Assembly: GCF_016342405.1 (NCBI RefSeq)
Contig: NZ_JAEINN010000007.1
Location: 62,001-126,000, forward strand
DNA from: Maridesulfovibrio ferrireducens
GTDB lineage: Bacteria; Desulfobacterota; Desulfovibrionia; Desulfovibrionales; Desulfovibrionaceae
Length of the DNA: 64,000 nucleotides
Reading direction: 5' to 3'
Shown: positions 52,548 through 60,735 of the stretch, piece by piece
Position numbering within the stretch: the stretch's first letter is position 1
Layout of the letters: every line of letters begins with the position of its first letter
The notes under the pieces: model-generated
Databases searched by the model: none
Seen by the model: the letters and a program-made list of their open reading frames with translations, nothing else
Told to the model about the DNA's origin: nothing
Program-made: the position numbers and the translations under genes

Positions 52548-53687
52548 TTATTGGTTCAGTTCTTTGCGGAACGTTATTGAATGCCAACTGCGGCATCGGG
52601 GGCAGACAAAGAAAATTTTGTCGCGTTTAAAACCGCAACTTGAACAGGTGAATCGTTTAATTTTGTGAGCAATGTTCACAAAAAAATCCAGCTGATTTTT
52701 AAATGATGAAGTTAATTGCTGCTGATCTTGAGCAAGATTAAAAAGTTCAAGTCTGGCTAACCAGAAATTTTGGTTAAGCATTAACGTCTTTTCAAGCCAG
52801 ATACTGGCTTCTTCATGCTTTTTGCAAAGCTGGAGAAGTCTTGCTCCATAATAATGCATGCTGACATCAGGGTCTGATGTCTCGATTTCTTCAACCATTA
52901 CTTGATAGAAAGAATGACTCTTCTCAGAACTGGAGACAGGAACACTGTTTGGAGTATCTCCAAAAATTGAAGATTCTGCAAGAAGTCCTTCAACAAGTAC
53001 AAATCGTAAATGTGTGGGAACTTTTTGAAGAGCTTCGCGAAATTTTTTTCTGAATTTATCAAGTGATCCATCTTTTTTGAGCTGGGCTAAAATTAAGAGC
53101 CATGATTCTGTGGAACTTGGATAAATGTGTAATGCTTTTTTGAGAATGTTTTGAGCTGTACTTTCATCGCCGTAGCTGAATTCATCTTCGGCGCATCTGG
53201 CTAAATAATGAGCTTCCTGAACAGGGTGTGCAAGCTTTGAATAATAAGATGCAGCTTTTTCAAATTCTCTGCTGCCGGCAGCAAGAACCGCAAGTTCTGT
53301 TAGAATTTCAGGAGAATCTCCTTCAATTTTACGAGCTTTTTCAAAAGCGTTCACTGCGCGGTCTAAAAAACCACCTCGGCTGAAATCTCTGCCAAGTTCA
53401 TAAAGAGCACGCGCTTTCGTAGCAGGGGCGAGTCCTGGCCGAACAATCAAACTGTTTCTGATTTGTGCAGCCCGTTCAATCTCACCTTGCGATCTATACA
53501 GATTGCCAAGAGCAAGATAAATTTCGACAGCTTCAGGAGTGTCTTTTACCGCTTTACTTAGTTCATCAATAGCCGCACGAGTATCCGCAAGGCCGGTTTC
53601 TGTTTTAGCAGTACCAGACGAATACGACGGCGCCCGATTATCGGGCGCCGTCGATTTTTTCTTCCTGAATAAACTAAATAAAGACAC
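52548..53687 (-). CDS. TPR protein with C-terminal rubredoxin-like zinc module (LapB-like)
   Basis: A 379-residue protein of tandem TPR helices (residues about 30-340) ending in FTCSSCGFKRDKIFFVCPRC, a rubredoxin-like pair of CxxC motifs. This architecture, with lapA as direct upstream neighbour, matches LapB (YciM), which with FtsH controls LpxC and thus LPS synthesis. Unlike E. coli LapB it has no N-terminal membrane helix; it begins with a basic stretch (FRKKKSTAPDN). The start is GTG with GAGG five bases upstream. The first codons form a 13-bp GC-rich hairpin. Confidence 0.8.
   Translation of the reverse strand: MSLFSLFRKKKSTAPDNRAPSYSSGTAKTETGLADTRAAIDELSKAVKDTPEAVEIYLALGNLYRSQGEIERAAQIRNSLIVRPGLAPATKARALYELGRDFSRGGFLDRAVNAFEKARKIEGDSPEILTELAVLAAGSREFEKAASYYSKLAHPVQEAHYLARCAEDEFSYGDESTAQNILKKALHIYPSSTESWLLILAQLKKDGSLDKFRKKFREALQKVPTHLRFVLVEGLLAESSIFGDTPNSVPVSSSEKSHSFYQVMVEEIETSDPDVSMHYYGARLLQLCKKHEEASIWLEKTLMLNQNFWLARLELFNLAQDQQQLTSSFKNQLDFFVNIAHKIKRFTCSSCGFKRDKIFFVCPRCRSWHSITFRKELNQ
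53625..53659. promoter_or_regulatory. GC-rich perfect hairpin in the 5' end of lapB
   Basis: CGACGGCGCCCGA and its exact complement flank TTA, covering codons 12-21 of the lapB-like gene on the minus strand. On the plus strand the hairpin is followed by ATTTTTT, the shape of an intrinsic terminator antisense to the gene. Confidence 0.6.
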
Positions 53688-53710
53688 TTAAACCTCGTAA
53701 CAACGAGTCA

Positions 53711-54061
53711 TTAGGATTTGTCATCACTGTCATCTGCGGAGGGATAATTCTTTTCATCAAGTGGCAAATTACGAAGTGAATTAACTTCCTGTTCAAGATT
53801 AGACATTTTGGTGCGGCAGGTGCGCAACTGTCCGGAAAGACGAACTTTGTCAGCCATAAAATAAAACAGACAAATAAATGATCCTGCACAAAATGCAACT
53901 AGAATCAAAAGATAATATGGAAGAGGCTGGCTTGTAAACTTGAAATCAAGCAAAGCCATAGAAAGCGTAACTTCCTTGGAAAGTTCAGGAGTGTTCTGAA
54001 TAAAGAACACCATTGAAACGAAAAATAGGATAACCAGAGCCAAAACCTTCAAGTAACGCAT
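53711..54061 (-). CDS. lapA: LapA-domain membrane protein
   Basis: A 116-residue inner-membrane protein with two hydrophobic helices (about residues 4-22 and 45-68) and a C-terminal coiled coil (RLSGQLRTCRTKMSNLEQEVN), the layout of LapA/YciS (DUF1049). Encoded 23 bases before the LapB-like gene as in the lapAB operon of enterobacteria. It may serve as the membrane anchor for the LapB-like protein, which here has none. The ATG at 54061 has AAGGAGG five bases upstream; a longer frame overlaps the HIT gene. Confidence 0.88.
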   Translation of the reverse strand: MRYLKVLALVILFFVSMVFFIQNTPELSKEVTLSMALLDFKFTSQPLPYYLLILVAFCAGSFICLFYFMADKVRLSGQLRTCRTKMSNLEQEVNSLRNLPLDEKNYPSADDSDDKS

Positions 54062-54080
54062 GAAACCCTCCTTAGTGTTA

Positions 54081-54569
54081 CTACTCGACAAAACTGTCAA
54101 ATAACGGCTTGAGTCTACTATAAGTTGAAGACAAGTGTTGCGGAATTACAGTAGTTTCTCCGAACACCGCCATAAACGACGCATCGCCGTTCCAACGTGG
54201 AACTAATTGAAAATGAAGATGGGCTGCAATCCCAGCTCCAGCTGCTTCCCCGATATTTAGTCCGACATTTATTCCTTGCGGGTTAAATGCTTTCTCTAAA
54301 ACATCACAGCTTATTGTTATATACTTCATGATCTCGGAAGCTTCTTCTTCCTTAAGATCAGTGAGTTTGCTTACATGCCTATAGGGCGTAACCATAATAT
54401 GACCGTTATTGTAAGGAAACTTATTAAGCAAAACAAAACAATGTTTAGCTCTAAAAAGTATACATCGTTCTTCGTCTTCATCTGTGTCAGATGGTATGCA
54501 AAAAACGCATTCATCAGGCTTAGGGCCTAATATATAATCCATTCGCCAAGGAGCCCATAATACTTCCAT
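54081..54569 (-). CDS. HIT-family nucleotide hydrolase/phosphorylase
   Basis: A 162-residue HIT protein. The catalytic motif reads AAHLHFQLVPRW, i.e. HxHxQ in place of HxHxH, the form found in Ap4A phosphorylases and GalT-like members. LNKFPYNNGHIMVTPYRH is the other family signature. An N-terminal CxxC-type pair (ECVFC) could bind zinc. Likely substrate is a dinucleoside polyphosphate or nucleoside phosphoramidate. It is first in the HIT-lapA-lapB-mutS series. Confidence 0.9.
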   Translation of the reverse strand: MEVLWAPWRMDYILGPKPDECVFCIPSDTDEDEERCILFRAKHCFVLLNKFPYNNGHIMVTPYRHVSKLTDLKEEEASEIMKYITISCDVLEKAFNPQGINVGLNIGEAAGAGIAAHLHFQLVPRWNGDASFMAVFGETTVIPQHLSSTYSRLKPLFDSFVE

Positions 54570-54893
54570 AAAAGCAGTCCTTGATTTTCAGGCATTAAAA
54601 GCCGAGAAAGTTACTATTTGATTAGCTTTAACCTTTAATTTGTCACGTTTAGCAAACTAAAAATATTACATTTCAATAATTGTATAATCTCACTTTAAAT
54701 ATCAACATGTTATGTTGACTTCGTAAAAAAAATTACGCCTTAAAATGCGACCTTTATCGTCAGCAAGTAATATTTATAGATATAATTAATCAAAAGTGTG
54801 GATGTTCTACACGTGTTATAGCCCAAGAGCAAGGAAAACTCCGTTTTTTATCAGGATGATGCAGTCTCAAAAAACTATCCTGATTTTAACTCC
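54570..54893. other. Intergenic region between the HIT gene and the tRNA nucleotidyltransferase fusion
   Basis: About 320 AT-rich bases without a credible frame. Near its right end ATCAGGAT (54850-54857) and ATCCTGAT (54877-54884) can pair as a hairpin just after the fusion gene's stop; there is no T tract on the minus strand. The left part should hold the promoter of the HIT operon, but I see no clear box. Confidence 0.5.
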
Positions 54894-57578
54894 TCAAAGT
54901 TTCTCATCAGTTTTATTATTTACCAGATTTAATAACTTTTTTTTTACAAACTCCAATTGTTCATCCTTTCCCTTAACAACTGAATCAAGGCAGGCTAATT
55001 TAGTTTCAAAGAGTAACTGGGCATATTGAGGTCCGGGAATAAGTCCCAACTCCTTCAAATCATCACCTGTAATATCGATAGTTTGCAACCTTAACGTTGT
55101 CAGATATTGCGAAATATATTTTTTGATCATATCCCGCTTAGTTCTAGCCATTATAAAGAGGACTCCTTCAAGCGGAACAGGGTGCAAAATTGTGTATATT
55201 TCGCTTGGCTTTAGTTCTTTCCTTATGTTCATGATGTTTCCGGCAGCCCAGAAAATAGTTTCACGCAAATGTACAAATTCACGTTTTTCTGTTTGAGAAA
55301 AACTGAACCGATTGTAAATTTGTTCCATTTTAGGTTTAGAAATGCCCATACAAAGACCGAGAAAATATGTTTTCCAAACTGAAATTGTTGGTTCAAGATA
55401 GAGCAGGCTGTGCCAGCTGATAACTCTCTCAAGTTCTGTAATTACTTGTTCACGCGAAGAATTAAGAACTAAAAGCGGATGAATTGCTTCTAACACTCCT
55501 AGTTCATCCATCCTTTTAATGCTTCCCGGCACAGCATCTTCATTAAGGATTAATTTAAGCTCATGAACAATTCGGTAGCCGGATAACTTATTAAAAAGAT
55601 TAAGTTTGAGTGCGTTTTTAATCAGATTAAGCGTTTGGCCACCAATTCTGAAATCAAATCTTTGTTCAAATCTTATTGCACGCATTATACGAGTAGGATC
55701 TTCAACAAAACTGAGGGCATGGAGAATTCGAATTGTTCTATCTTTAAGGTCTCTTTGGGCCCCGAAAAAGTCTACCAGCTTTCCAAAGCTTGAGGGATTG
55801 ATGTGAACAGCCAGCGCATTAACGGTAAAGTCACGCCGATACAGATCCATCTTAATTGATGATAATTCAACTGTAGGCAGAGCGGCAGGGTATTCATAAT
55901 ATTCAAGACGAGCCGTCGCAACATCTACCCTTTGTCCATCCGGCAGAATAACAACTGCGGTTTTAAATTTACGATGATATTTAGCGCGGCCAGACATTTT
56001 TTTAGCCAGTTTTTTCGCAAACTTGATTCCGTCAGTTTCAACGACCAGATCAAGATCGAAGTTAGGTTTTGTTAATAAAATATCTCTAACAAAACCACCG
56101 ACAACATAGGCTTCTGTTCCGAATTCCTCCGCCATTTGTCCTGCTGTTTCAAGTATTTCAAGTATTTTATTAGGAAGACGGTTACGCATGATATTGCGTA
56201 TGTTCCGCACCTGTTTATTTTCAGGAAATAAAGATTCAGGAATTCGTGCAGGATCTTGAACCAGCAGATTAATAAGATCAGTTCTTGTAATAACGGCAAT
56301 GACTTTATCATTTTCAACAACCGGCACAAGCCGTTGCTTCTGACCAAGGATAATCTCCATAACTCTATGTAGGTCACAGTCTTTTTTGACAGAAGAGAAA
56401 GGATGCTGCATGTATATTTCAACATCAACATCACCAAGTTGATGTGCAAGGGCTTTGTCGGCAATTTTTTGTTCAAGTATTCCTACGCATCTCATGTTCT
56501 CCATGTTGTCAACAACAGGAACTCCCTTTAAACTGAACTGAGTCATACGCTCAACAGACTGGGAAATAGTCATGTTGCGAGGGATTGCCACTGCCGGTTT
56601 TGACATCAAATTTTCAATATTTAATTTAGGAGTTACTTTGGAGTAGAGCATTGAGAAAAGCTCATCTCTAACCTCGGCCAAAGTCTGGTCTTTAATTGTG
56701 GCAGAAGCAGCATAAGCATGTCCGCCTCCGCCGAAAGCTGAACAGATAACACCGACATCAACATCTTTCGTCCGTGATCTGGCCACAAGATGGATTCTGT
56801 CATTCATTCTTCCTAAGGCGAATAGAACTTTGACGTTTTCCATATCCATAAATTTGTGAACAAGAACTGAAAAATCACCTACATAATCAGGTGTGCTTAT
56901 TTCAGAAATGACAATATCTAAATCATTTATAGTATGAGTTGCAGCCCCTTCGAGAAGTTTGCTGAGAAGTGAAATTTGTTGCGATGTCAGTTCGCGGTTG
57001 AGCAGGTCGGTTATTACATCAAGCTCCATGCCGCATGTCAGTAGCCATTTACCGGCCTCAAAATCATGTTCTGTAGTAGAATTGAACATAAAAGATCCGG
57101 TATCTTCATAAAGCCCAAGCCCGAGAATTGTAGCTTCTTCTTGATGCAGGGTTATATTTTTTTTGCGGATTTCATGAGTAAGAATGGCGACGCTTGATCC
57201 CCAGGGTTTTTTTATAATAAATTCGGGATTCAAATCGCATTCCGACTGCATATGATGATCATAGACATGAATTTTGAGGCCCGGATTATCAAGAATAGAT
57301 TTAACGTGGGAAATTCGAATTTTTCTTGAAGTATCAACAACAACTAAAAGTTTAACTGAATCTTTATCTATTTCTTTTAATTGTTTGAAATTAAAAAAAT
57401 ATGTTGCGCTTTCCATGTAGAAGTTGCGAAGATTTTTTTCCTGACTTCCTGGAAAAATAAGCGTTGCACCGGGATATAGCTTCCCGGCAGCAACAATCGC
57501 GGCAAGACAATCAAAATCGGCATTTACATGTCCTGTTATGATTGTTTCAGCTTTTATTAGTTCTTCAGTTTTTGACAT
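54894..57578 (-). CDS. DHH phosphoesterase - CBS pair - tRNA nucleotidyltransferase fusion
   Basis: An 894-residue multidomain protein. The N-terminal DHH domain (to about 310) has GHVNADFDCLAAIVAA and VYDHHMQSE, with the DHHA1 GGGGHAYAAS. Two CBS domains follow (about 315-435). The C-terminal half is a class II poly(A) polymerase/CCA-adding enzyme with AYVVGGFVRDILL, FDLDLVVETDG and RRDFTVNALAVHI. Such fusions are known in Aquifex and Deltaproteobacteria; they mend tRNA 3' ends and may also degrade nanoRNA. Whether it adds CCA or only A cannot be told here; tRNA genes in this window encode CCA, which is compatible with a repair role. Confidence 0.88.
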   Translation of the reverse strand: MSKTEELIKAETIITGHVNADFDCLAAIVAAGKLYPGATLIFPGSQEKNLRNFYMESATYFFNFKQLKEIDKDSVKLLVVVDTSRKIRISHVKSILDNPGLKIHVYDHHMQSECDLNPEFIIKKPWGSSVAILTHEIRKKNITLHQEEATILGLGLYEDTGSFMFNSTTEHDFEAGKWLLTCGMELDVITDLLNRELTSQQISLLSKLLEGAATHTINDLDIVISEISTPDYVGDFSVLVHKFMDMENVKVLFALGRMNDRIHLVARSRTKDVDVGVICSAFGGGGHAYAASATIKDQTLAEVRDELFSMLYSKVTPKLNIENLMSKPAVAIPRNMTISQSVERMTQFSLKGVPVVDNMENMRCVGILEQKIADKALAHQLGDVDVEIYMQHPFSSVKKDCDLHRVMEIILGQKQRLVPVVENDKVIAVITRTDLINLLVQDPARIPESLFPENKQVRNIRNIMRNRLPNKILEILETAGQMAEEFGTEAYVVGGFVRDILLTKPNFDLDLVVETDGIKFAKKLAKKMSGRAKYHRKFKTAVVILPDGQRVDVATARLEYYEYPAALPTVELSSIKMDLYRRDFTVNALAVHINPSSFGKLVDFFGAQRDLKDRTIRILHALSFVEDPTRIMRAIRFEQRFDFRIGGQTLNLIKNALKLNLFNKLSGYRIVHELKLILNEDAVPGSIKRMDELGVLEAIHPLLVLNSSREQVITELERVISWHSLLYLEPTISVWKTYFLGLCMGISKPKMEQIYNRFSFSQTEKREFVHLRETIFWAAGNIMNIRKELKPSEIYTILHPVPLEGVLFIMARTKRDMIKKYISQYLTTLRLQTIDITGDDLKELGLIPGPQYAQLLFETKLACLDSVVKGKDEQLEFVKKKLLNLVNNKTDEKL

Positions 57579-57588
57579 ATTTTGAATC

Positions 57589-58503
57589 TCACATTATTGA
57601 ACGTGGGTGAAAACGTTTATGGAGCTGGACCAGTCTTCCGGCTTGAATATGGGTATAAATTTCAGTAGCACTTATGTCAGCATGTCCTAAAAGTAATTGA
57701 ACTGTGCGCAAATCCGCGCCTCCATCTAAAAGATGGGTAGCGAAAGAATGCCTGAATGTATGCGGTGATATTGATCTTTTTATACCGGCTTCAAGCGTGT
57801 ATTTTTTTATTAATTTCCAGACGCCTTGTCGTGTCAGGCCGTTTCCTGATCGATTTAAAAAAATGTTTTTAACATTAGGATTAAAAGCAGGGCGCCAGTC
57901 TTTAATGTATAGGTTTAAGAAATTTTGAGCTGTATAATGAATAGGCACAAGCCTTTCTTTTGAACCTTTGCCGAAGATGATTAATAAACCTGTTTGAGGA
58001 TCAAAATCTTCGATCTTTAAGTTAATTAATTCAGAAACCCGCATCCCTGCAGCATATAAAAGTTCAAGCATCACTTTATCTCTGAAACCAAGTTTTGTGT
58101 TCAGGGCAGGACGGGCAAGAACAAGGCTGATTTCATCAGTTGAAAGAAATTCTGGAAGTTTTTTGGGAAGTTTCGGATTTTCAAGCAAAACTGCCGGATT
58201 TTCTTTTAAAAAATCACGAGAGGTACAAAAGGCAAAAAAACCTCGTAGTGATGAAAGATGTCTTGCGAGTGATCTGCTTTTAAGAGATTTTGACCGCAAA
58301 TATGTAAGGTACAGTAACAAAGTTTGACTTGTTGTCTCTTCGATTGTTGAGGATCTATTTTCCAGAAACGATTGAAATGATTCCAGATCTCTTAGATATC
58401 CATCCAGACTGTTTTCTGCAAGACCTCTTTCTATTAAAAGATGCTCCAGATAACGGTCAACCCATTGGTGTTTACAGGAAATGTTGTTTTTGTTTTCAGT
58501 CAT
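57589..58503 (-). CDS. xerD: Tyrosine recombinase XerD
   Basis: A 304-residue tyrosine recombinase with an N-terminal SAM-like domain (LEHLLIERGLAENSLDGYLR) and the catalytic set R (AAGMRVSELINL), K (GKGSKERLVPI), HxxR (SPHTFRHSFATHLLDGG), H (LLLGHADISAT) and Y (EIYTHI). Length and wording are those of XerD, which with XerC resolves chromosome dimers at dif; the absence of any mobile-element setting supports housekeeping. It lies 10 bases upstream of the tRNA nucleotidyltransferase fusion, in one operon. Confidence 0.9.
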   Translation of the reverse strand: MTENKNNISCKHQWVDRYLEHLLIERGLAENSLDGYLRDLESFQSFLENRSSTIEETTSQTLLLYLTYLRSKSLKSRSLARHLSSLRGFFAFCTSRDFLKENPAVLLENPKLPKKLPEFLSTDEISLVLARPALNTKLGFRDKVMLELLYAAGMRVSELINLKIEDFDPQTGLLIIFGKGSKERLVPIHYTAQNFLNLYIKDWRPAFNPNVKNIFLNRSGNGLTRQGVWKLIKKYTLEAGIKRSISPHTFRHSFATHLLDGGADLRTVQLLLGHADISATEIYTHIQAGRLVQLHKRFHPRSIM

Positions 58504-58546
58504 ACAAAATAATCACTACACGTATGCAACCGTCTGCTCAAGTTGA

Positions 58547-58575
58547 TTGACAGAGCAAACAAGCCCAATTAAACA
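58547..58575 (+). promoter_or_regulatory. Candidate sigma70 promoter of dapL-folK
   Basis: TTGACA, a 17-base spacer, and TAAACA, about 45 bases before the dapL ATG in the divergent xerD/dapL interval. Confidence 0.5.
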
Positions 58576-58619
58576 GTTTCAGTAATAATCTTACTAAAAC
58601 TTGAAGGAGTATATTAATA

Positions 58620-59786
58620 ATGCCAGAATTTAAACTTGCCGACAGGATTGCATCTCTTCCGCCTTATCTTTTTGCAGAAATTGACAGATTGAAATCTGAA
58701 GTAGCAGCACAAGGGGTGGACATAATCAGCCTCGGCATCGGAGATCCTGACCTTCCGACTCCCCAGTTTATTATAGATGCTCTCTATGAAGCAGCAAAAC
58801 GTCCCGAAAACCATCAGTATCCTTCATATGTAGGTATGCTGACTTTCCGTGAAGCTGTTGCAAAATGGTACAAACAAAGATTCAATGTAGATCTTGATCC
58901 TAAAAAAGAAGTTGTCAGCCTTATTGGTTCAAAAGAGGGAATAGCACATTTTCCTCTGGCATTTGTGAATCCCGGTGATCTCGTTCTTGTAGCATCTCCT
59001 AATTATCCTGTTTATCCTGTTGCCAGCAGTTTTGCCGGCGGCGAAGTCAAAATGATTCCGCTTCTTGATGAAAATGATTTTTTGCCCGATCTTGATGCTG
59101 TTGATGCGGCAACTTGGGACAAAACAAAAGTTTTCTTTATAAATTATCCTAATAATCCGACTGCTGCGACCGCAACACCTGAATTTTTTGCAAAAGTTGT
59201 TGAAATCGCACATAAACATAATGTAATCATTGTTCAGGACGCAGCGTATACTGAAGTTTATTACGATGAAAATAAAAAACCGATATCCATTTTGGAAACT
59301 CCCGGCGCGAAAGAAGTTGCTATTGAGTTCCATTCTCTGTCAAAGACATACAATATGACCGGATGGCGCTGCGGAATGGCCGTTGGTAATGCGACCTTGG
59401 TTGCTGGACTCGGCAAAGTTAAAGAAAATGTAGATTCAGGTATTTTCCAGGCTGTTCAGGAAGCTGGCATCGTAGCTCTTCAGCATGGTGAACCTTATGT
59501 AAAAGAATTTCGTGCAATTTACAAAGAACGCCGCGATGTAGTTGTCGAAGCTCTTAGAAAAATTAATATTTCTTGTAGAGTTCCTGATGCATCCATCTTT
59601 GTATGGGCTAGAACTCCTGAAGGTTACACTTCATCTGAGTTTGTATCTAAATTGCTTAAGGAAACAGGCGTCGTTGTTACACCCGGAAATGGTTTTGGTG
59701 ATTCTGGTGAAGGATATTTCCGTATATCCCTGACAGTAGACACCGAAAGACTCAAGGAGGCAGTATCACGGATTTCCCAACTATAA
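58620..59786 (+). CDS. dapL: LL-diaminopimelate aminotransferase
   Basis: A PLP aminotransferase of 388 residues that makes LL-diaminopimelate from tetrahydrodipicolinate and glutamate in one step, bypassing acylated intermediates. Seen: ADRIASLPPYLFAEIDRLK, DIISLGIGDPDLPTP, NYPNNPTAATATPEF, and the PLP lysine in FHSLSKTYNMTGWRCGMAVG. This wording is that of the DapL form found in Desulfovibrio; aspartate aminotransferase is the alternative. AAGGAG precedes the ATG. The gene contains the ribosome site and first codons of folK at its 3' end. Confidence 0.9.
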   Translation: MPEFKLADRIASLPPYLFAEIDRLKSEVAAQGVDIISLGIGDPDLPTPQFIIDALYEAAKRPENHQYPSYVGMLTFREAVAKWYKQRFNVDLDPKKEVVSLIGSKEGIAHFPLAFVNPGDLVLVASPNYPVYPVASSFAGGEVKMIPLLDENDFLPDLDAVDAATWDKTKVFFINYPNNPTAATATPEFFAKVVEIAHKHNVIIVQDAAYTEVYYDENKKPISILETPGAKEVAIEFHSLSKTYNMTGWRCGMAVGNATLVAGLGKVKENVDSGIFQAVQEAGIVALQHGEPYVKEFRAIYKERRDVVVEALRKINISCRVPDASIFVWARTPEGYTSSEFVSKLLKETGVVVTPGNGFGDSGEGYFRISLTVDTERLKEAVSRISQL

Positions 59787-60280
59787 AGGTCTATGTCAGT
59801 CTTGGTTCCAACATCGGCGATACCGATGAGAACTTAAATGAGGCTGTTGCAAGACTGGAAAAATACGAAGGCATTGATCCTGAAGTTTGGTCGGAAATTT
59901 ATATGACCGAACCACAGGGGCTTAAAGAGCAAGCGTGGTTTGCTAATCAAATTGTTCGATTTGCTGTTGATCCAGAACTTTGGGCGCCGCATGGGTTTCT
60001 TTCAACGCTTCAAGCTGTGGAAGGGCAGATGCAGAGAGTCAAAGATCAGGTCAACGGGCCTCGAATCATTGATCTGGATCTTATCCTGTTCGGCGATGAG
60101 GCTGTTGAAGGTGGAGACTATTTAACAGTTCCACATTCTCGTGCGAAGGAACGTGCATTCGTTCTTTACCCGCTTGCTGAACTTGATTCTGAACTGGTTT
60201 TTCCTGATGGCAGCAAGATTGCTGATGTTTTATCAAAAATTGATTACCGGATTGAAGGTAAGAAAATTTATCAGGATTAA
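59768..60280 (+). CDS. folK: HPPK, 6-hydroxymethyl-7,8-dihydropterin pyrophosphokinase, with non-canonical start
   Basis: FolK transfers pyrophosphate to hydroxymethyl-dihydropterin in folate synthesis. KVYVSLGSNIGDTDENL at the N-terminus, GPRIIDLDLILFG and VPHSRAKERAFVLYPL are its signatures. The conserved start region lies upstream of the first ATG in frame (59903), and no ATG, GTG or TTG precedes it in frame before the dapL overlap region. A perfect AAGGAGG at 59754-59760 points to ACG at 59768 (or ATC at 59765) as initiator, inside the last codons of dapL. Start chosen on that basis; the gene itself is secure. Confidence 0.75.
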   Translation, partial: TDFPTIKVYVSLGSNIGDTDENLNEAVARLEKYEGIDPEVWSEIYMTEPQGLKEQAWFANQIVRFAVDPELWAPHGFLSTLQAVEGQMQRVKDQVNGPRIIDLDLILFGDEAVEGGDYLTVPHSRAKERAFVLYPLAELDSELVFPDGSKIADVLSKIDYRIEGKKIYQD

Positions 60281-60287
60281 TAAGCAG

Positions 60288-60318
60288 GTTATGCCCGTTT
60301 CTTTCGGGCATAACTTTT
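60288..60318 (+). terminator. Rho-independent terminator of dapL-folK
   Basis: GTTATGCCCG and CGGGCATAAC pair perfectly around TTTCTTT and are followed by TTTT. Confidence 0.85.
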
Positions 60319-60366
60319 AAATTTCCAGCCCGTAAGTATGCGGTTAAAATCAAGGCGGAATCCAAT

Positions 60367-60633
60367 ATGCTTAAGTTTGTTGTGATTGCTGTGGCTGCTT
60401 TTATTATGTGGAAATTATTCACTGGAGAAAAAAAGAATAAAGAAAAGCAAGATAGCAAGCAGCATGATAAAAAGGTCAAAGCCGGAGAAATGGTTAAAGA
60501 CCCTATTTGCGGAACTTATGTTCAAAAAGACAGCGATATACGAGTCAAAAACGGTGAAAAAGTTGAATGTTTTTGCTCTTATGAATGCCGCGATAAGTAT
60601 ATTAAACGCATTGAAGCAAAAAATGATGATTAG
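60367..60633 (+). CDS. Small membrane-anchored YHS/TRASH-like metal-binding protein
   Basis: An 88-residue protein: one hydrophobic N-terminal helix (about residues 2-18), a charged Lys/Asp linker, then MVKDPICGTYVQKDSD and FCSYECRDKYIKR. The DPxCG...CxxxC spacing is that of short YHS/TRASH-like domains that bind metals. It is flanked on both sides by terminators, so it is a single-gene unit. Ligand and partner are unknown. Confidence 0.75.
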   Translation: MLKFVVIAVAAFIMWKLFTGEKKNKEKQDSKQHDKKVKAGEMVKDPICGTYVQKDSDIRVKNGEKVECFCSYECRDKYIKRIEAKNDD

Positions 60634-60666
60634 CTTTATTTAGCAGTAATCCTAATTTTATCTTTT

Positions 60667-60711
60667 ACACCCTTTCAGCTAACCAGTTGAAAGGGTGTTC
60701 GTGTTTTTTTT
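60667..60711 (+). terminator. Rho-independent terminator of the YHS-like gene
   Basis: ACACCCTTTCA and TGAAAGGGTGT pair perfectly; after TCGTG comes T8. Confidence 0.8.
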
Positions 60712-60735
60712 AAACTGACAAAAGGGGAGTTCCTA

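Noticed and set aside
57589-58503. Integrase of a mobile element next to tRNA genes
   Set aside because: Its sequence is XerD-like, it sits in a housekeeping operon 30 kb from the tRNAs, and there are no attachment repeats or cargo.
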